Positions 16,179-29,686 of a DNA stretch of 64,000 nt are shown here, one piece after another. The DNA is from Amycolatopsis pittospori (GTDB lineage: Bacteria > Actinomycetota > Actinomycetes > Mycobacteriales > Pseudonocardiaceae), in the NCBI RefSeq assembly GCF_013870525.1, contig NZ_JACBXD010000007.1, positions 62,001-126,000 of the forward strand. Reading direction: 5' to 3'. Below the pieces are notes generated by a model. The model saw only the letters and a list, made by a program, of their open reading frames with translations, was not told the origin of the DNA and did not search any database. The translations under genes and the position numbers were made by a program. The first letter of the stretch is position 1. Each line of letters starts with the position of its first letter.

Positions 16179-17178
16179 GCCTCGCTTCGGCGAGTGCGTC
16201 CGCTTCGGCCAACGGCGTGGTGCCGTTGGCCGAAGCGGCGTCCAGGATCCGCCGCGTGGTCGCTTCGAGTGTTTCGACGCGGGCGATCGCCTCGGTGTGC
16301 GTCAGGTTTTCGGCTTCGCGGCCGAGCGTGTAGACGACTCCCCCGGCGCCGGCGACGAAATCCGGAATCCAGACGATTCCCCGGGCGGCGAGGTCGTCCG
16401 CCACCGCGTCCTCGGTGAGCTGGTTGTTGGCCGGGCCGACGACGAGCGGCGCTTCGACCTCCGTGGCGGGACCGAAGACTCCCCCGACCGCGGCCGGGAT
16501 CAGGACGTCGGCTTCGATTCCGAGCACTTGTGCCGGCCGGACCCAGCTCAGTCCCCGCTCCTCGGCGGCCGTCAGCCGCCGTTCGTCCACATCGGACACG
16601 ATCACCTCCGCCCCTTGCCTGACCAGATCGGCGGCGAGGTGCGCGCCGACCGAGCCGTACCCGCTGATGACCACCCGGCGGCCCTTCATCCCGTCGTCGC
16701 CGAAGACGGCCTTCGCCCCGGCTCGCAGCGCGGCGAGCACTCCGACCGCCGTCGGTTCGCTCGACGAACCGGTGCCGCCGTGCTCCTCGGGCAGACAGAA
16801 CACGTGCGGTGTCCCCTCGCGCAGGACGAGCATGTCGTCCGGGCCGGTGCCGACGTCCGGACCGGCGAGATACGCACCGTCGAGTGACGCGATCAGGTCG
16901 GCGTGGTCAAGCAGGATGTCGCGCCGCTGCGCGGGCGTCGGCACCGTGTCGAGCGCGACGACGCTCTTGCCGCCGCCGAAGTCCAGGCCCGCGACCGCGC
17001 ATTTGCGGGTCATCGCCGCGGACAGGCGCAGGACGTCGTCGATGGCGTCGATCACCGCCGGGTAGACCTTGAAACGGCAACCGCCGACGGCCGGGCCTCG
17101 CGTTCGGGAGTGCACCGCGACCATCGTGGTCACCCCGGACCGGCGCCCCCGCCGGACGACCAGTTCCTGTACAGACAT
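16120..17178 (-). CDS. vdh: Valine (branched-chain amino acid) dehydrogenase
   Basis: 352 residues of the Glu/Leu/Phe/Val dehydrogenase superfamily. The substrate and catalytic lysines are in MTRKCAVAGLDFGGGKSVV, and a Rossmann NAD site is at VVISGYGSVGAHLAADLVRQ. The enzyme oxidatively deaminates valine, leucine and isoleucine to 2-oxo acids with NAD+. In actinomycetes this feeds branched-chain acyl-CoA starters for lipids and polyketides. ATG 17178 has AAGGGGAG upstream. An Lrp-type gene diverges from it and the importer converges on it, so uptake, breakdown and sensing of the same amino acids are grouped. The 59-base tail overlap with livK is unusually long. Confidence 0.92.
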   Translation of the reverse strand: MSVQELVVRRGRRSGVTTMVAVHSRTRGPAVGGCRFKVYPAVIDAIDDVLRLSAAMTRKCAVAGLDFGGGKSVVALDTVPTPAQRRDILLDHADLIASLDGAYLAGPDVGTGPDDMLVLREGTPHVFCLPEEHGGTGSSSEPTAVGVLAALRAGAKAVFGDDGMKGRRVVISGYGSVGAHLAADLVRQGAEVIVSDVDERRLTAAEERGLSWVRPAQVLGIEADVLIPAAVGGVFGPATEVEAPLVVGPANNQLTEDAVADDLAARGIVWIPDFVAGAGGVVYTLGREAENLTHTEAIARVETLEATTRRILDAASANGTTPLAEADALAEARLTSGAEPRTPSPREPRTAA

Positions 17179-17191
17179 TTGGCTCCCCTTC

Positions 17192-17269
17192 GCGCAATTA
17201 GTCGGCTACTTGCGCTGAAGTTAGGCTGATCGGCAAGTGTTCAGAGCGTCTGCCGAACGATATTCGGCA
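17192..17269. promoter_or_regulatory. Candidate Lrp/AsnC operators between vdh and lrp
   Basis: Two inverted repeats lie between the divergent genes: GCGCAA (17192-17197) with TTGCGC (17210-17215), and TGCCGAA (17251-17257) with TTCGGCA (17263-17269). Their centres are about 56 bases apart, roughly five helical turns, which would suit the octameric wrapping of Lrp proteins. Assignment to the adjacent regulator is inference. Confidence 0.5.
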
Positions 17270-17289
17270 GCACCGGGGAAGGGATCGGC

Positions 17290-17769
17290 GTGGACGAACT
17301 TGATTCGGCGATCATCCGGGAACTCCAGGCGGATGCGCGGCAGTCGAACCGCGACATCGCCCGCAAGGTCGGCGTCGCGCCGTCGACCTGCCTCGAACGC
17401 ACGCGGCTGCTGCGGGAGCGCGGCGTCATCCGCGGCTATCACGCCGACATCGACCTGCGGAGCCTCAACCGCGGCGTGCAGGCGATGGTCTCGGCGCAGG
17501 TGCGGCCGCTGAGCCGGGAGGTGATCGACTCCTTCCAGCGTTCGGTCGCGGAATTACCCGAAGTCCTTTCGGTGTTCGTCACCGCCGGTAGCGATGATTT
17601 CCTGATCCACGTCGCCGCGCAGGACGTCGATCAGCTCCACTCCTTCTTGGTGGATCGCTTGTCGAAACGCAAGGAGATCGTCGGGTTCCGGAGTTCGATC
17701 ATTTTCCGCCATCTGCGCAAGACCGAGCTGGAACCGCTTCCGCTGCGAATACCAGGTGACAACCCCTAG
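17290..17769 (+). CDS. Lrp/AsnC family regulator
   Basis: 159 residues. The N-terminal helix-turn-helix is DELDSAIIRELQADARQSNR with DIARKVGVAPSTCLERTRLL, and the C-terminal RAM/AsnC ligand domain follows from about residue 65. The start is GTG 17290 with GGGAAGGGA 8 bases upstream. Divergent orientation to vdh suggests that it controls that gene in response to a branched-chain amino acid. Position supports this strongly, but the effector and sign of control are not visible. Confidence 0.92.
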   Translation: MDELDSAIIRELQADARQSNRDIARKVGVAPSTCLERTRLLRERGVIRGYHADIDLRSLNRGVQAMVSAQVRPLSREVIDSFQRSVAELPEVLSVFVTAGSDDFLIHVAAQDVDQLHSFLVDRLSKRKEIVGFRSSIIFRHLRKTELEPLPLRIPGDNP

Positions 17770-17900
17770 GTATTCACCCTTGATTACCCGACACACCACC
17801 CCTAAGTCCGCCCGAAATCCGAGACTTCGCACCGGAGAAGACGGAAACTGTCGGGGGTATGGGTTTGACTGTTCGAAGCGGAACAGAAAGGAGGCGCGCC

Positions 17901-18185
17901 ATGGACGTTCGGACAGAGCTGAACCATCGTGAGCGGGCCACCCTGAGAGCCGTGGCCGAAGGTCACGCGGAAATCAGCTGCAGTTGCGAGCCGGACCTGT
18001 TCGTCGACGGCCTCGCCTGCTGCGACCAGCACACCGCGCACCGCCTGGCCCACCTCGGCCTGGTGGCACCCGCCCGGGGCGGACGGCGGGGCGAACGCGT
18101 TCCCGCCCTGCTCACGGAGGCCGGGGCGCGGGCTTTGGGGGTCGCCGTACCGGCGCTCGCCACACCCGGGCTGGCCGCCGCCTAA
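17901..18185 (+). CDS. Small Cys-containing winged-helix-like protein, unknown
   Basis: 94 residues from ATG 17901, preceded by a strong AAAGGAGG at ideal distance. I do not recognise a named family. The segment LNHRERATLRAVAEGHAEI and the later TAHRLAHLGLVAP look like helices of a winged-helix domain. A cysteine group (CSCEPDLFVDGLACCD, residues about 34-49) could bind a metal or form disulfides. The C-terminal RVPALLTEAGARAL fits a wing/helix ending. It stands alone between lrp and a GNAT gene. The longer frame from 17859 is less likely because the ribosome binding site points to 17901. Confidence 0.65.
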   Translation: MDVRTELNHRERATLRAVAEGHAEISCSCEPDLFVDGLACCDQHTAHRLAHLGLVAPARGGRRGERVPALLTEAGARALGVAVPALATPGLAAA

Positions 18186-18226
18186 AAGCGTTTGCCGAGG
18201 TGCGCCGGGGGCGCCACGATCTGCTG

Positions 18227-18793
18227 ATGCGTGTGTTTCTCGAGACCGAACGGCTCCTCCTTCGGCAGTTCACCGAGGCCGACGTCGACGACCTGTTCGC
18301 GCTCTACGACGATCCCGAGGTCATGCGGTTCCTCAATGGGGGTAAACCGGCGAACCGGGCCGAGATCATCGGACACGACCTTCCCGCCTTTCTCGGTTAC
18401 TACGAGCGTTTCCCCGGTTACGGGTTCTGGGCCGCGATCGAGAAAACGACCGGGGCGTTTCTGGGGTGGTTTCATTTCCGGCCGCTACGCGGTCACCGGA
18501 CGGATGATCCCGAACTGGGTTATCGGCTGAACCGGTCTTCCTGGGGCAAGGGCTACGCGACCGAAGGTTCGCTCGCGCTGCTGGAGAAGGGCTTCACCGA
18601 ACTCGGGGCCCAGCGGGTCTGGGCAGGGACGATGGCGGTGAACCTGGGCTCGCGGCGGGTGATGGAGAAGATCGGGATGCGGCACATCCGGACCTTTCAC
18701 GAAGAGTTCGACGACCCGATCCCCGGCACCGAAGAGGGCGAAGTCGAGTACGCCATCACCCTGGAGGAGTGGCGGGCCCGCCTGACCGGGTGA
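18227..18793 (+). CDS. GNAT acetyltransferase, RimJ/RimL-like
   Basis: 188 residues from ATG 18227. The family start LETERLLLRQFTEADVDDLF and the acetyl-CoA loop SWGKGYATEGSLALL (Q/RxxGxG/A variant) are plain, followed by MAVNLGSRRVMEKIGMRHI, the signature of ribosomal-protein or small-molecule N-acetyltransferases. The substrate is unknown. CACGAT, a weak -10 match, lies 6 bases before the ATG. It is convergent with the YigZ-type gene across a 22-base gap that holds a terminator. Confidence 0.85.
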   Translation: MRVFLETERLLLRQFTEADVDDLFALYDDPEVMRFLNGGKPANRAEIIGHDLPAFLGYYERFPGYGFWAAIEKTTGAFLGWFHFRPLRGHRTDDPELGYRLNRSSWGKGYATEGSLALLEKGFTELGAQRVWAGTMAVNLGSRRVMEKIGMRHIRTFHEEFDDPIPGTEEGEVEYAITLEEWRARLTG

Positions 18794-18800
18794 GTGTCCT

Positions 18801-18826
18801 CCCGCACTTAGTCGACTAAAGGCGGG
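18801..18826. terminator. Bidirectional stem-loop (TTAGTCGACTAA core)
   Basis: CCCGC (18801-18805) pairs with GCGGG (18822-18826) around the perfect palindrome TTAGTCGACTAA (18808-18819). It sits between convergent genes and contains the stop codon of the minus-strand gene. Confidence 0.7.
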
Positions 18827-19451
18827 ACGTGGGGAGCCAGGTTTCGCCGGTTTCGGCGGTGATGGCCTCGCCGCCGGTCAGGTCGGCCAGCCAGGCGTGG
18901 AACGTGTCCCCCTGGTCCGGCGCGACGCCGACGTCGAAGTGCGCGACGTCTTCGAACCGGGTCGCGTGCAGTAGGTAGGGCGACGAGCGGATGTCGTTCT
19001 CCAGGCGGCCGGCGCGGTCGTAGTCGACGACGACCTCCACCAGTCGCAGCCGCCGGTACTCCCGGACGCCGACGACGTCGACGGCTTCGGACACCGCCTG
19101 GCCGTACGCGCGGATCAGGCCGCCGGCGCCGAGCAGGACCCCGCCGAAGTAGCGGGTCACCACCGCGACGGTGTCGGTCAGTTCGCGACGGCGGAGGACC
19201 TCGAGCATCGGGGTGCCCGCCGTGCCCGCGGGCTCGCCGTCGTCACTGGAGCGCTGGGCCCGGCCGTCGGCGCCGAGAACGAAGGCGTGGCAGTGGTGCC
19301 GGGCGGCCGGATCGGCCTTCTTCCGGGCGGCGATCACCGCTCGGGCGGCGTCTTCCGAGGCGACCGGCGCGAGGGCGCACAGGAAGCGCGAACGCCGGAT
19401 TTCGATCTCGTGGACCCCGGTGCCCGCCACGGTGAGATAACGATCCGCCAT
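18816..19451 (-). CDS. YigZ/IMPACT family protein (UPF0029)
   Basis: 211 residues. The N-terminal IMPACT domain has EIRRSRFLCALAPV and HCHAFVLG, then the family signature SSDDGEPAGTAGTPML and VVTRYFGGVLLGAGGLIRAY. A C-terminal DUF1949 ferredoxin-like domain follows. ATG 19451 has GAGAGG 8 bases upstream; GTG 19457 is an alternative. The bacterial proteins are nucleic-acid or ribosome associated, and their exact role is not settled. It is convergent with the GNAT gene. Confidence 0.9.
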   Translation of the reverse strand: MADRYLTVAGTGVHEIEIRRSRFLCALAPVASEDAARAVIAARKKADPAARHHCHAFVLGADGRAQRSSDDGEPAGTAGTPMLEVLRRRELTDTVAVVTRYFGGVLLGAGGLIRAYGQAVSEAVDVVGVREYRRLRLVEVVVDYDRAGRLENDIRSSPYLLHATRFEDVAHFDVGVAPDQGDTFHAWLADLTGGEAITAETGETWLPTSRL

Positions 19452-20001
19452 CGGCACAGCCTCTCAAACCGGGCGATCCACTCTGCCGTTCGGGCGATCC
19501 CGTGGTCACGTCAGGTCACCGAAACACCCGCGATACCCACCTGAACGCGCGATCCAGGTCACACCAACGAGGGACGTGAGCGATCGTTCACGCAGGTCAG
19601 CGGGCTAGTGCCCCACTCAGTGGACATGTCATTCCAGCCAGTGGGCAGATGATGTTTGAAGTCAACGCTCGCGTGGCATTTCCCACCCCGACCAACCGAC
19701 GTATGTCGATAACAGCGATTTCACACTATCGTCATAAGACCGGCGAACCCGGGAGTAACACGTGCGCCCCGCCTGCCATCCACCACAACGGCCTGGCGGC
19801 ACGCGGCGCACCGCAGTACCGATAAGCGCATCGGCCGCCCAATGCAGTGCGGCTCTACGAACCCTGCCCCCGTTTCGCGGGCGTGTTCGTTCCCTCTCGA
19901 CTGACCATCGCGGTCCCGGACCATTCCGTTAACCGGTTCACTACCGAACCACCCGAACGGAGTGGTACCGGTCGCGCCGACGCCTTGGGAGGCGGCCAGC
20001 C
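19452..20001. other. 550-base leader upstream of gltB
   Basis: No gene is supported here. On the plus strand TATCGT (19731-19736) could serve as a -10 element, with ATGTCG 18 bases before it as a poor -35; this would leave a leader of about 260 bases before gltB. The short palindrome AACCGGTT is at 19931-19938. I found no convincing GlnR box and no riboswitch I can name, but the length suggests control in the leader. Confidence 0.3.
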
Positions 20002-24550
<4,549 letters not shown>

Positions 24551-24558
<8 letters not shown>

Positions 24559-26002
24559 CCCCAAGGGCTTTCTGACCACCACGCGCGAGACGCCGAAGAG
24601 CCGTCCCGTCGACCTGCGCCTGATGGACTGGCGCGAGGTGTACGAGGACTTCGCGACGTCGAAACTGCAGAAGCAGGCCGGGCGCTGCATGGACTGCGGC
24701 ATCCCGTTCTGTCACCAGGGCTGTCCGCTCGGGAACCTCATCCCCGAGTGGAACACCCTGACCTGGCGCGACGATTGGCGCGAAGCGGCCGACCGGCTGC
24801 ACGCGACCAACAATTTCCCGGAGTTCACCGGGACCCTCTGCCCGGCGCCGTGCGAGACGGCGTGTGTGCTCGGGATCAACGACGATCCCGTCACCATCAA
24901 GCGGGTCGAGATCTCGATCATCGACCGGGCCTTCGAAGAAGGCTGGGTCACGCCTGAATCGCCGGTCGTCAGGACCGGCAAGAAGGTGGCGGTGGTCGGA
25001 TCCGGGCCGTCGGGACTCGCCGCGGCGCAGCAGCTCACGCGAGCGGGCCACAGTGTCGTGGTCTTCGAGCGGGCCGACAAGATCGGCGGGCTGCTGCGCT
25101 ACGGCATCCCCGAGTTCAAGATGGAGAAGCACCGTCTCGACCGCCGTCTGGACCAGATGCGCGCGGAAGGCACGGAGTTCCGGACGTCGGTGAACGTCGG
25201 CGTCGACCTCACGGTCGAGGAGCTCAAGTCCTCGTACGACGCCGTGGTCCTCGCGGGTGGAGCCACCGCGTGGCGCGATCTGCCGATCGACGGCCGTGGG
25301 CACGACGGCATCCACCAGGCGATGGAGTTCCTGCCGCCGGCCAACCGCGTCGCGGCCGGTGAACTGGACGTCTCGCCGATCAGTGCCGAAGGCCTCGACG
25401 TCGTCGTCATCGGCGGCGGCGACACCGGCGCGGACTGCGTCGGCACTTCGCACCGCCAGGGCGCGAAGTCGGTGACGCAGCTGGAGATCATGCCGAAGCC
25501 GCCGCTTTCGCGCGCCGACGCGCATCCGTGGCCGACGTACCCGATGATCTACCGCGTCTCGTCCGCGCACGAAGAGGGCGGCGAGCGGCTGTACTCGGTC
25601 AACACCCAGGAGTTCCTGGCCGACGCCGACGGCCGCGTCCGGGCGCTGAAGCTGGTCGAGGTGCGCAACGAGGGCGGCAAGTTCGTCCCGGTCGAAGGCA
25701 CCGAGAAGGAACTTCCGGCGCAGCTGGTGCTGCTCGCGATGGGCTTCGTCGGCCCGGAGCGGGAAGGCCTGCTGGAGGCGCTCGACGTCGAGCTGGACCA
25801 GCGCGGCAACGTCGCCCGCGACAAGGCGTTCAAGACCAGCGTCGACAACGTGTTCGTGGCGGGTGACATGGGCCGCGGCCAGTCGCTCATCGTGTGGGCG
25901 ATCGCCGAAGGCCGCTCCGCCGCGGCCGGGGTCGATGCCTTCCTCACCGGTCGCGACGTCCTGCCCGCCCCGATCGCCCCGACCGACCGGCCCCTCACCT
26001 AA
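24551..26002 (+). CDS. gltD: Glutamate synthase small subunit
   Basis: 483 residues. The N-terminal cysteine-rich region ([17 protein letters not shown], then [12 protein letters not shown]) holds the two 4Fe-4S clusters. It is followed by the FAD GxGxxG motif [17 protein letters not shown] and the NADPH motif [15 protein letters not shown]. The subunit passes electrons from NADPH to GltB. The start overlaps gltB by 8 bases, so the two are made in step. A strong stem-loop follows the stop. Confidence 0.98.
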
Positions 26003-26020
26003 GACCCGGGAGACCCGCCT

Positions 26021-26074
26021 TTGGTCCTCTCCTTGCGGTGGTTGCGCAGGCAACTATCGCAAGGAGAGGACTAA
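26021..26074. terminator. Terminator after gltBD (TTAGTC family)
   Basis: Arms of 17 bases (26021-26037, TTGGTCCTCTCCTTGCG; 26058-26074, CGCAAGGAGAGGACTAA) pair with a single G-T wobble around a 20-base loop. Arm and loop length are very like the stem-loop at 10760. The remaining 186 bases to the next gene show only that gene's ribosome binding site. Confidence 0.75.
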
Positions 26075-26260
26075 TTGCGTTAGGTGACCGGCGGGACTGG
26101 TTCTTTCGGGTGATAAAGCGCCCAAAAGAGGGTACTTGCGGGTGAAGACGGCCGCCTTTCGGTATCGGTTGTATCAGGGGAGTACGACTCGCGCGGCGGT
26201 GGGAACCGGCAAGACCTGCCGGGGCCGCCGAGCGGGTTCCCGGGGAGGGGGTTCCTTGAC

Positions 26261-27664
26261 ATGACCATCGACTTGACCACGCCCTTGGAATGGAAGCAAG
26301 CGAGCGGCGACGCCGCGAGGATGCTCGAAGAACTGCAGCCGAACATCCTCAAGGCACACGCCCGCGACCATTTCTCCGCGCTTTTCCTACGCTTTTCGGA
26401 AGTAACGAGCGCGAAGGCGTTCCTTGCCTCACTCGTCCCGCTGATGAAGTCCGCGAAAACGCATCTGACCGAGGTGGAGCGGTTCAAGACCGAGGGAACG
26501 AAGGGTTCGCCGTACGTCGGGACAGGACTGACCGCGGCGGGCTACCGGTTCCTGGAAATCCAGGCACCGCAAGATGAATCGTTCCTGCTCGGCATGCGCA
26601 CGCAGGAGACCAGGGAGAAGCTGAGCGACCCGCCTCGCTCCACCTTCGACAGTGGATACCACGACGAGATCCACGCCGTCGTCATCGTCGGCGACGCGGC
26701 CGACGCCCCGATGACCGCGCGCCGGAACGAGGTTCTCACGCTGATTCCGTCGACCGTCACCGTGGTCGCCGAGGAAACCGGACTCGGCCGAGTGAATTCC
26801 CAGGGCGAAGGTATCGAGCATTTCGGTTATGTCGACGGCCGGAGTCAGCCGCTTTTCCTGATCGAGGACATCCGCGCGGAAGAGGCCGAAACGGACGGAA
26901 TCACCACCTGGGATCCGACTGCTCCGTTGAGCCAGGTACTCGTCGCGGATTGCGCGGCTCCCGATCCGGCCGTGCATTTCGGCAGCTACTTCGTTTTCCG
27001 CAAACTGGAACAGAATGTGCGGCGTTTCAAGCAGGCCGAGGAGGCCCTGGCGGACGAACTCGGCCTTGTCGGCGAGGATCGGGAACGCGCGGGAGCGATG
27101 ATCGTCGGCCGATTCGAGGACGGCACGCCGCTGACCGCGCAACGGGAAGACGGCGCGGAAAGCCCGGTACCCAACAACTTCAGCTACGGAAGTGACGCGG
27201 CCGGCGCGAAATGCCCCTTCCAGGCGCATATCCGGAAGACGAACCCACGCGGAAGCGGCGGCGCCGAGGAGCCGCCCGCGGAGCGTCTGCACCTGATGGC
27301 GCGACGCGGCGTGCCCTACGGCGAGCGGGCCGACGACCCGAACGCCGACCTACCGCCGTCCGCTCGGCCGAGCGGCGGGGTCGGGCTGCTGTTCATGGCG
27401 TTCAACTCGGCGCTGGGCGACCAGTTCGAGTTCACCCAGGCGGCCTGGGCGAACAACGCGTCGTTCCCGATCCCGCCCGATGGGTTCAAACCGCCGGGTC
27501 TCGACCCGGTCATCGGCCAGGGCCCGCGTCCGGAATCCGTCTACACCAAGGACTGGGCGGGCACCGAGAAGGAGACCGCGGACCCGATCCCGCAGGCGGT
27601 GACCCTCAAGGGCGGTGACTACTTCTTCATGCCGTCGCTGGCCTTCCTGCGCCAATTGGCCTAA
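26261..27664 (+). CDS. Dye-decolourising (DyP-type) heme peroxidase
   Basis: 467 residues, the size of the longer C/D-type DyPs. The GXXDG motif with the distal Asp is in HFGYVDGRSQP (about residues 187-197). The proximal heme His is in CPFQAHIRKTNPR, followed by the conserved RRGVPYG. The C-terminal segment GGDYFFMPSLAFLRQL closes the family profile. There is no signal peptide or Tat motif, so the enzyme is predicted to be cytoplasmic or exported with a carrier. It reduces H2O2 while oxidising bulky phenols or dyes. ATG 26261 follows GGGAGGGG with a 10-base spacer. It is monocistronic; no encapsulin gene is adjacent. Confidence 0.9.
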   Translation: MTIDLTTPLEWKQASGDAARMLEELQPNILKAHARDHFSALFLRFSEVTSAKAFLASLVPLMKSAKTHLTEVERFKTEGTKGSPYVGTGLTAAGYRFLEIQAPQDESFLLGMRTQETREKLSDPPRSTFDSGYHDEIHAVVIVGDAADAPMTARRNEVLTLIPSTVTVVAEETGLGRVNSQGEGIEHFGYVDGRSQPLFLIEDIRAEEAETDGITTWDPTAPLSQVLVADCAAPDPAVHFGSYFVFRKLEQNVRRFKQAEEALADELGLVGEDRERAGAMIVGRFEDGTPLTAQREDGAESPVPNNFSYGSDAAGAKCPFQAHIRKTNPRGSGGAEEPPAERLHLMARRGVPYGERADDPNADLPPSARPSGGVGLLFMAFNSALGDQFEFTQAAWANNASFPIPPDGFKPPGLDPVIGQGPRPESVYTKDWAGTEKETADPIPQAVTLKGGDYFFMPSLAFLRQLA

Positions 27665-27973
27665 CCGGGCGGCACGAATCTCACGCGCTGTGGCCGTTTC
27701 CGGTGAACCGATGGCGGTTTATCCAGTAAACGTCACCGGAACGGACGCAAAGCGGATATCGGTCCGGAGCCGGCGGCGATAGCGTGCGAGGTGGGCCGGT
27801 CCTGGGCGTACCGGTCACGCGGCGGGCGCCGGTCACACTGGGGGTGGCCGGCGCCCGCTCGTTACTTTTCCTCTCGAAGTCCCAAAGCAGCCGCTTCTCT
27901 CCGCCCGTATCGCAACGCGTAGTACTTTGTCCGGTGCGGTAAGCGACGATCGCGCTTCGGGGAGGGAGCTCGA
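27665..27973. terminator. 309-base spacer with GC-rich terminator at 27822-27858
   Basis: The only clear element in this spacer is a 15-base stem (GCGGGCGCCGGTCAC, 27822-27836; GTGGCCGGCGCCCGC, 27844-27858) with a 7-base loop, followed within 10 bases by a T-rich stretch. It would end DyP transcription and shield the DeoR gene. TACTTT at 27923-27928 is a possible -10 element for the DeoR gene. Confidence 0.6.
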
Positions 27974-28759
27974 ATGAATCGGCATGAACGGCTGACGGCC
28001 TTATTGGACATGGTGGGAGAGCGGGAAAAAGTCGACGTCGAAGTCGCGGCGGGCGAACTCGGTGTCTCCCCCGCGACGATCCGCCGGGATCTCGATCATC
28101 TGGCGGGCCGCAATCTCGTGGTCCGGACTCGCGGTGGCGCCGTCGCGAGCAACGTCGCCTACGACCTTCCGTTGCGGCACAAGGCCGCGCGCAACGCGCC
28201 GGAACAGCAACGGATCTCCGCGGCCGCGTCGAAAATGGTCGACCCCGGCATGGTGGTCGGTCTCAACGGCGGCACCGCGAGCACCGAAGTGGGCCGCGCG
28301 CTCGCCACCAGACCGGATATGGGCGAACCGAGCGGCTCACCGGTGCTGACCGTGGTGACGAACGCGCTCAACATCGCCCACGAACTCGCGGTGCGGCCGA
28401 ATATCAAGATCGTGGTGACCGGCGGGGTCGCGCGGCAGCAGTCGTTCGACCTGTCCGGCCCGCTGTCGCATCTGTTCCTCGATCAGATCTCGCTGGATCT
28501 GGTGTTCCTCGGGGTGGACGCGTTCGACCCGGTGCACGGGGCACAGGCACACCACGAGGGCGACGCGAGCACGAACCGGCTGATGGCCGCCCGTGCCAGA
28601 CAGGTGGTGGTCCTCGCGGACAGCGCGAAACTCGGCGGCCACGCCTTCGCGAAGATCTGCGCGACCACCGATGTCGACGTCCTCATCACCGATGGCCGCG
28701 CGGATCCCGAGCGAGTGCACGCCTTCGAAGGCGAAGGCGTGCGCGTGGTCAAGGCTTGA
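27974..28759 (+). CDS. DeoR/GlpR family regulator
   Basis: 261 residues. The N-terminal DeoR helix-turn-helix is HERLTALLDMVGEREKVDVE with ELGVSPATIRRDLDHLAGRN and TRGGAV. The C-terminal DeoRC sugar-phosphate-sensing domain has VVGLNGGTASTEVGRAL, VVTNALNIAHELA and VLADSAKLGG. ATG 27974 follows GGGGAGGGA. Regulators of this type repress sugar uptake and kinase genes until a phosphorylated sugar binds. It converges on a ROK kinase gene with an 11-base overlap, which makes a shared sugar pathway plausible. Confidence 0.93.
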   Translation: MNRHERLTALLDMVGEREKVDVEVAAGELGVSPATIRRDLDHLAGRNLVVRTRGGAVASNVAYDLPLRHKAARNAPEQQRISAAASKMVDPGMVVGLNGGTASTEVGRALATRPDMGEPSGSPVLTVVTNALNIAHELAVRPNIKIVVTGGVARQQSFDLSGPLSHLFLDQISLDLVFLGVDAFDPVHGAQAHHEGDASTNRLMAARARQVVVLADSAKLGGHAFAKICATTDVDVLITDGRADPERVHAFEGEGVRVVKA

Positions 28760-29654
28760 GCCGGTCCAGCGCCAGCAGGGCCGCGCCGAGCCTGCCCGCC
28801 TCGTCGCCGAGCTGCGCGATCCGCAGTTCCGGCATCCGCTGGAACTGCAGGTTCGCCGCCAGCCAGGCACGGACCGGTTCCAGCACGTAGTCGCCGGCGC
28901 TGAACAGGCCGCCGCCGAGCACGACGACCTCGGGCGCGAGCAAGGTGACCAAGGTCTTGATGCCGTGGCCGAGACCGTCGAGCGCGTCGTTCACGACGGA
29001 GATCGCGGCCTCGTCGCCGTGCCGCGCGGCGTCGACCACCTGCTCGGCGCCTTCGTCCGGCCGCCCGGTGTGCTCGCTGTACCGGCGCGCGATGGCCGAC
29101 GCCGAGGAGATCGCCTCGAGACAGCCCGTCGCGCCACATCCGCACGGCAGCCGGTGGCCGACGTCGATATGGCCGATCTCGCCGCCCAGGCCGCCCGCTG
29201 CGTACAGCTTGCCGTCGAGCTGGAGCGCGGCCGCGATCCCGGTGCCGACCGGGATGAACGCGGCGTCCGTGCAGCCCTTGCCCGCGCCGACGCGGAACTC
29301 CGCCAGCCCGCCCGCGCGGACGTCGTGCCCGAACGCGAACGGCAGCCCCAGCCTGCTGTCGAGCATCTCGCCGAACGGGACGTTCCGGAAGTCGAGGTTC
29401 GCCGAGAACGTGGCCACCCTTTCGACCTCGTCGACGATGCCCGGGATGACCACGCCGACCGCGTCCGGTTTACCGGTGCCCGCCTGCTTGCCCAGTGTTT
29501 CCACGATCCGCGCGACCTGATCCGCGAGTGCCTCGCCGTCCGCCCCGCGCGCGGTCGGTTCGCGCAAACTGGCCAGGTCCTTCAGATCCGCGTCGTACAA
29601 GGCCGCCTTGATGGACGTACCGCCGACATCGAGTGCCGCCACCGCAGGTGTCAT
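28749..29654 (-). CDS. ROK-family sugar kinase
   Basis: 301 residues. The ATP phosphate loop is LDVGGTSIKAALYD. The catalytic Asp lies in AFGHDVRAGGLAE, and the zinc-binding ROK signature is GGEIGHIDVGH followed by CGCGATGCLEAISS. The family includes glucokinases, N-acetylglucosamine and N-acetylmannosamine kinases; the specificity cannot be fixed from these motifs. No helix-turn-helix is present, so it is a kinase rather than a ROK repressor. Its last 11 bases overlap the DeoR gene tail to tail. Confidence 0.92.
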   Translation of the reverse strand: MTPAVAALDVGGTSIKAALYDADLKDLASLREPTARGADGEALADQVARIVETLGKQAGTGKPDAVGVVIPGIVDEVERVATFSANLDFRNVPFGEMLDSRLGLPFAFGHDVRAGGLAEFRVGAGKGCTDAAFIPVGTGIAAALQLDGKLYAAGGLGGEIGHIDVGHRLPCGCGATGCLEAISSASAIARRYSEHTGRPDEGAEQVVDAARHGDEAAISVVNDALDGLGHGIKTLVTLLAPEVVVLGGGLFSAGDYVLEPVRAWLAANLQFQRMPELRIAQLGDEAGRLGAALLALDRLKP

Positions 29655-29686
29655 AGCTGGATTTTGACACGCCCGGGACGCCGCCG

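Noticed and set aside
19452..20001. GlnR box upstream of gltB
   Set aside because: GTCAC and GAAAC half-sites occur near 19506-19526 but not at the required 6-base spacing.
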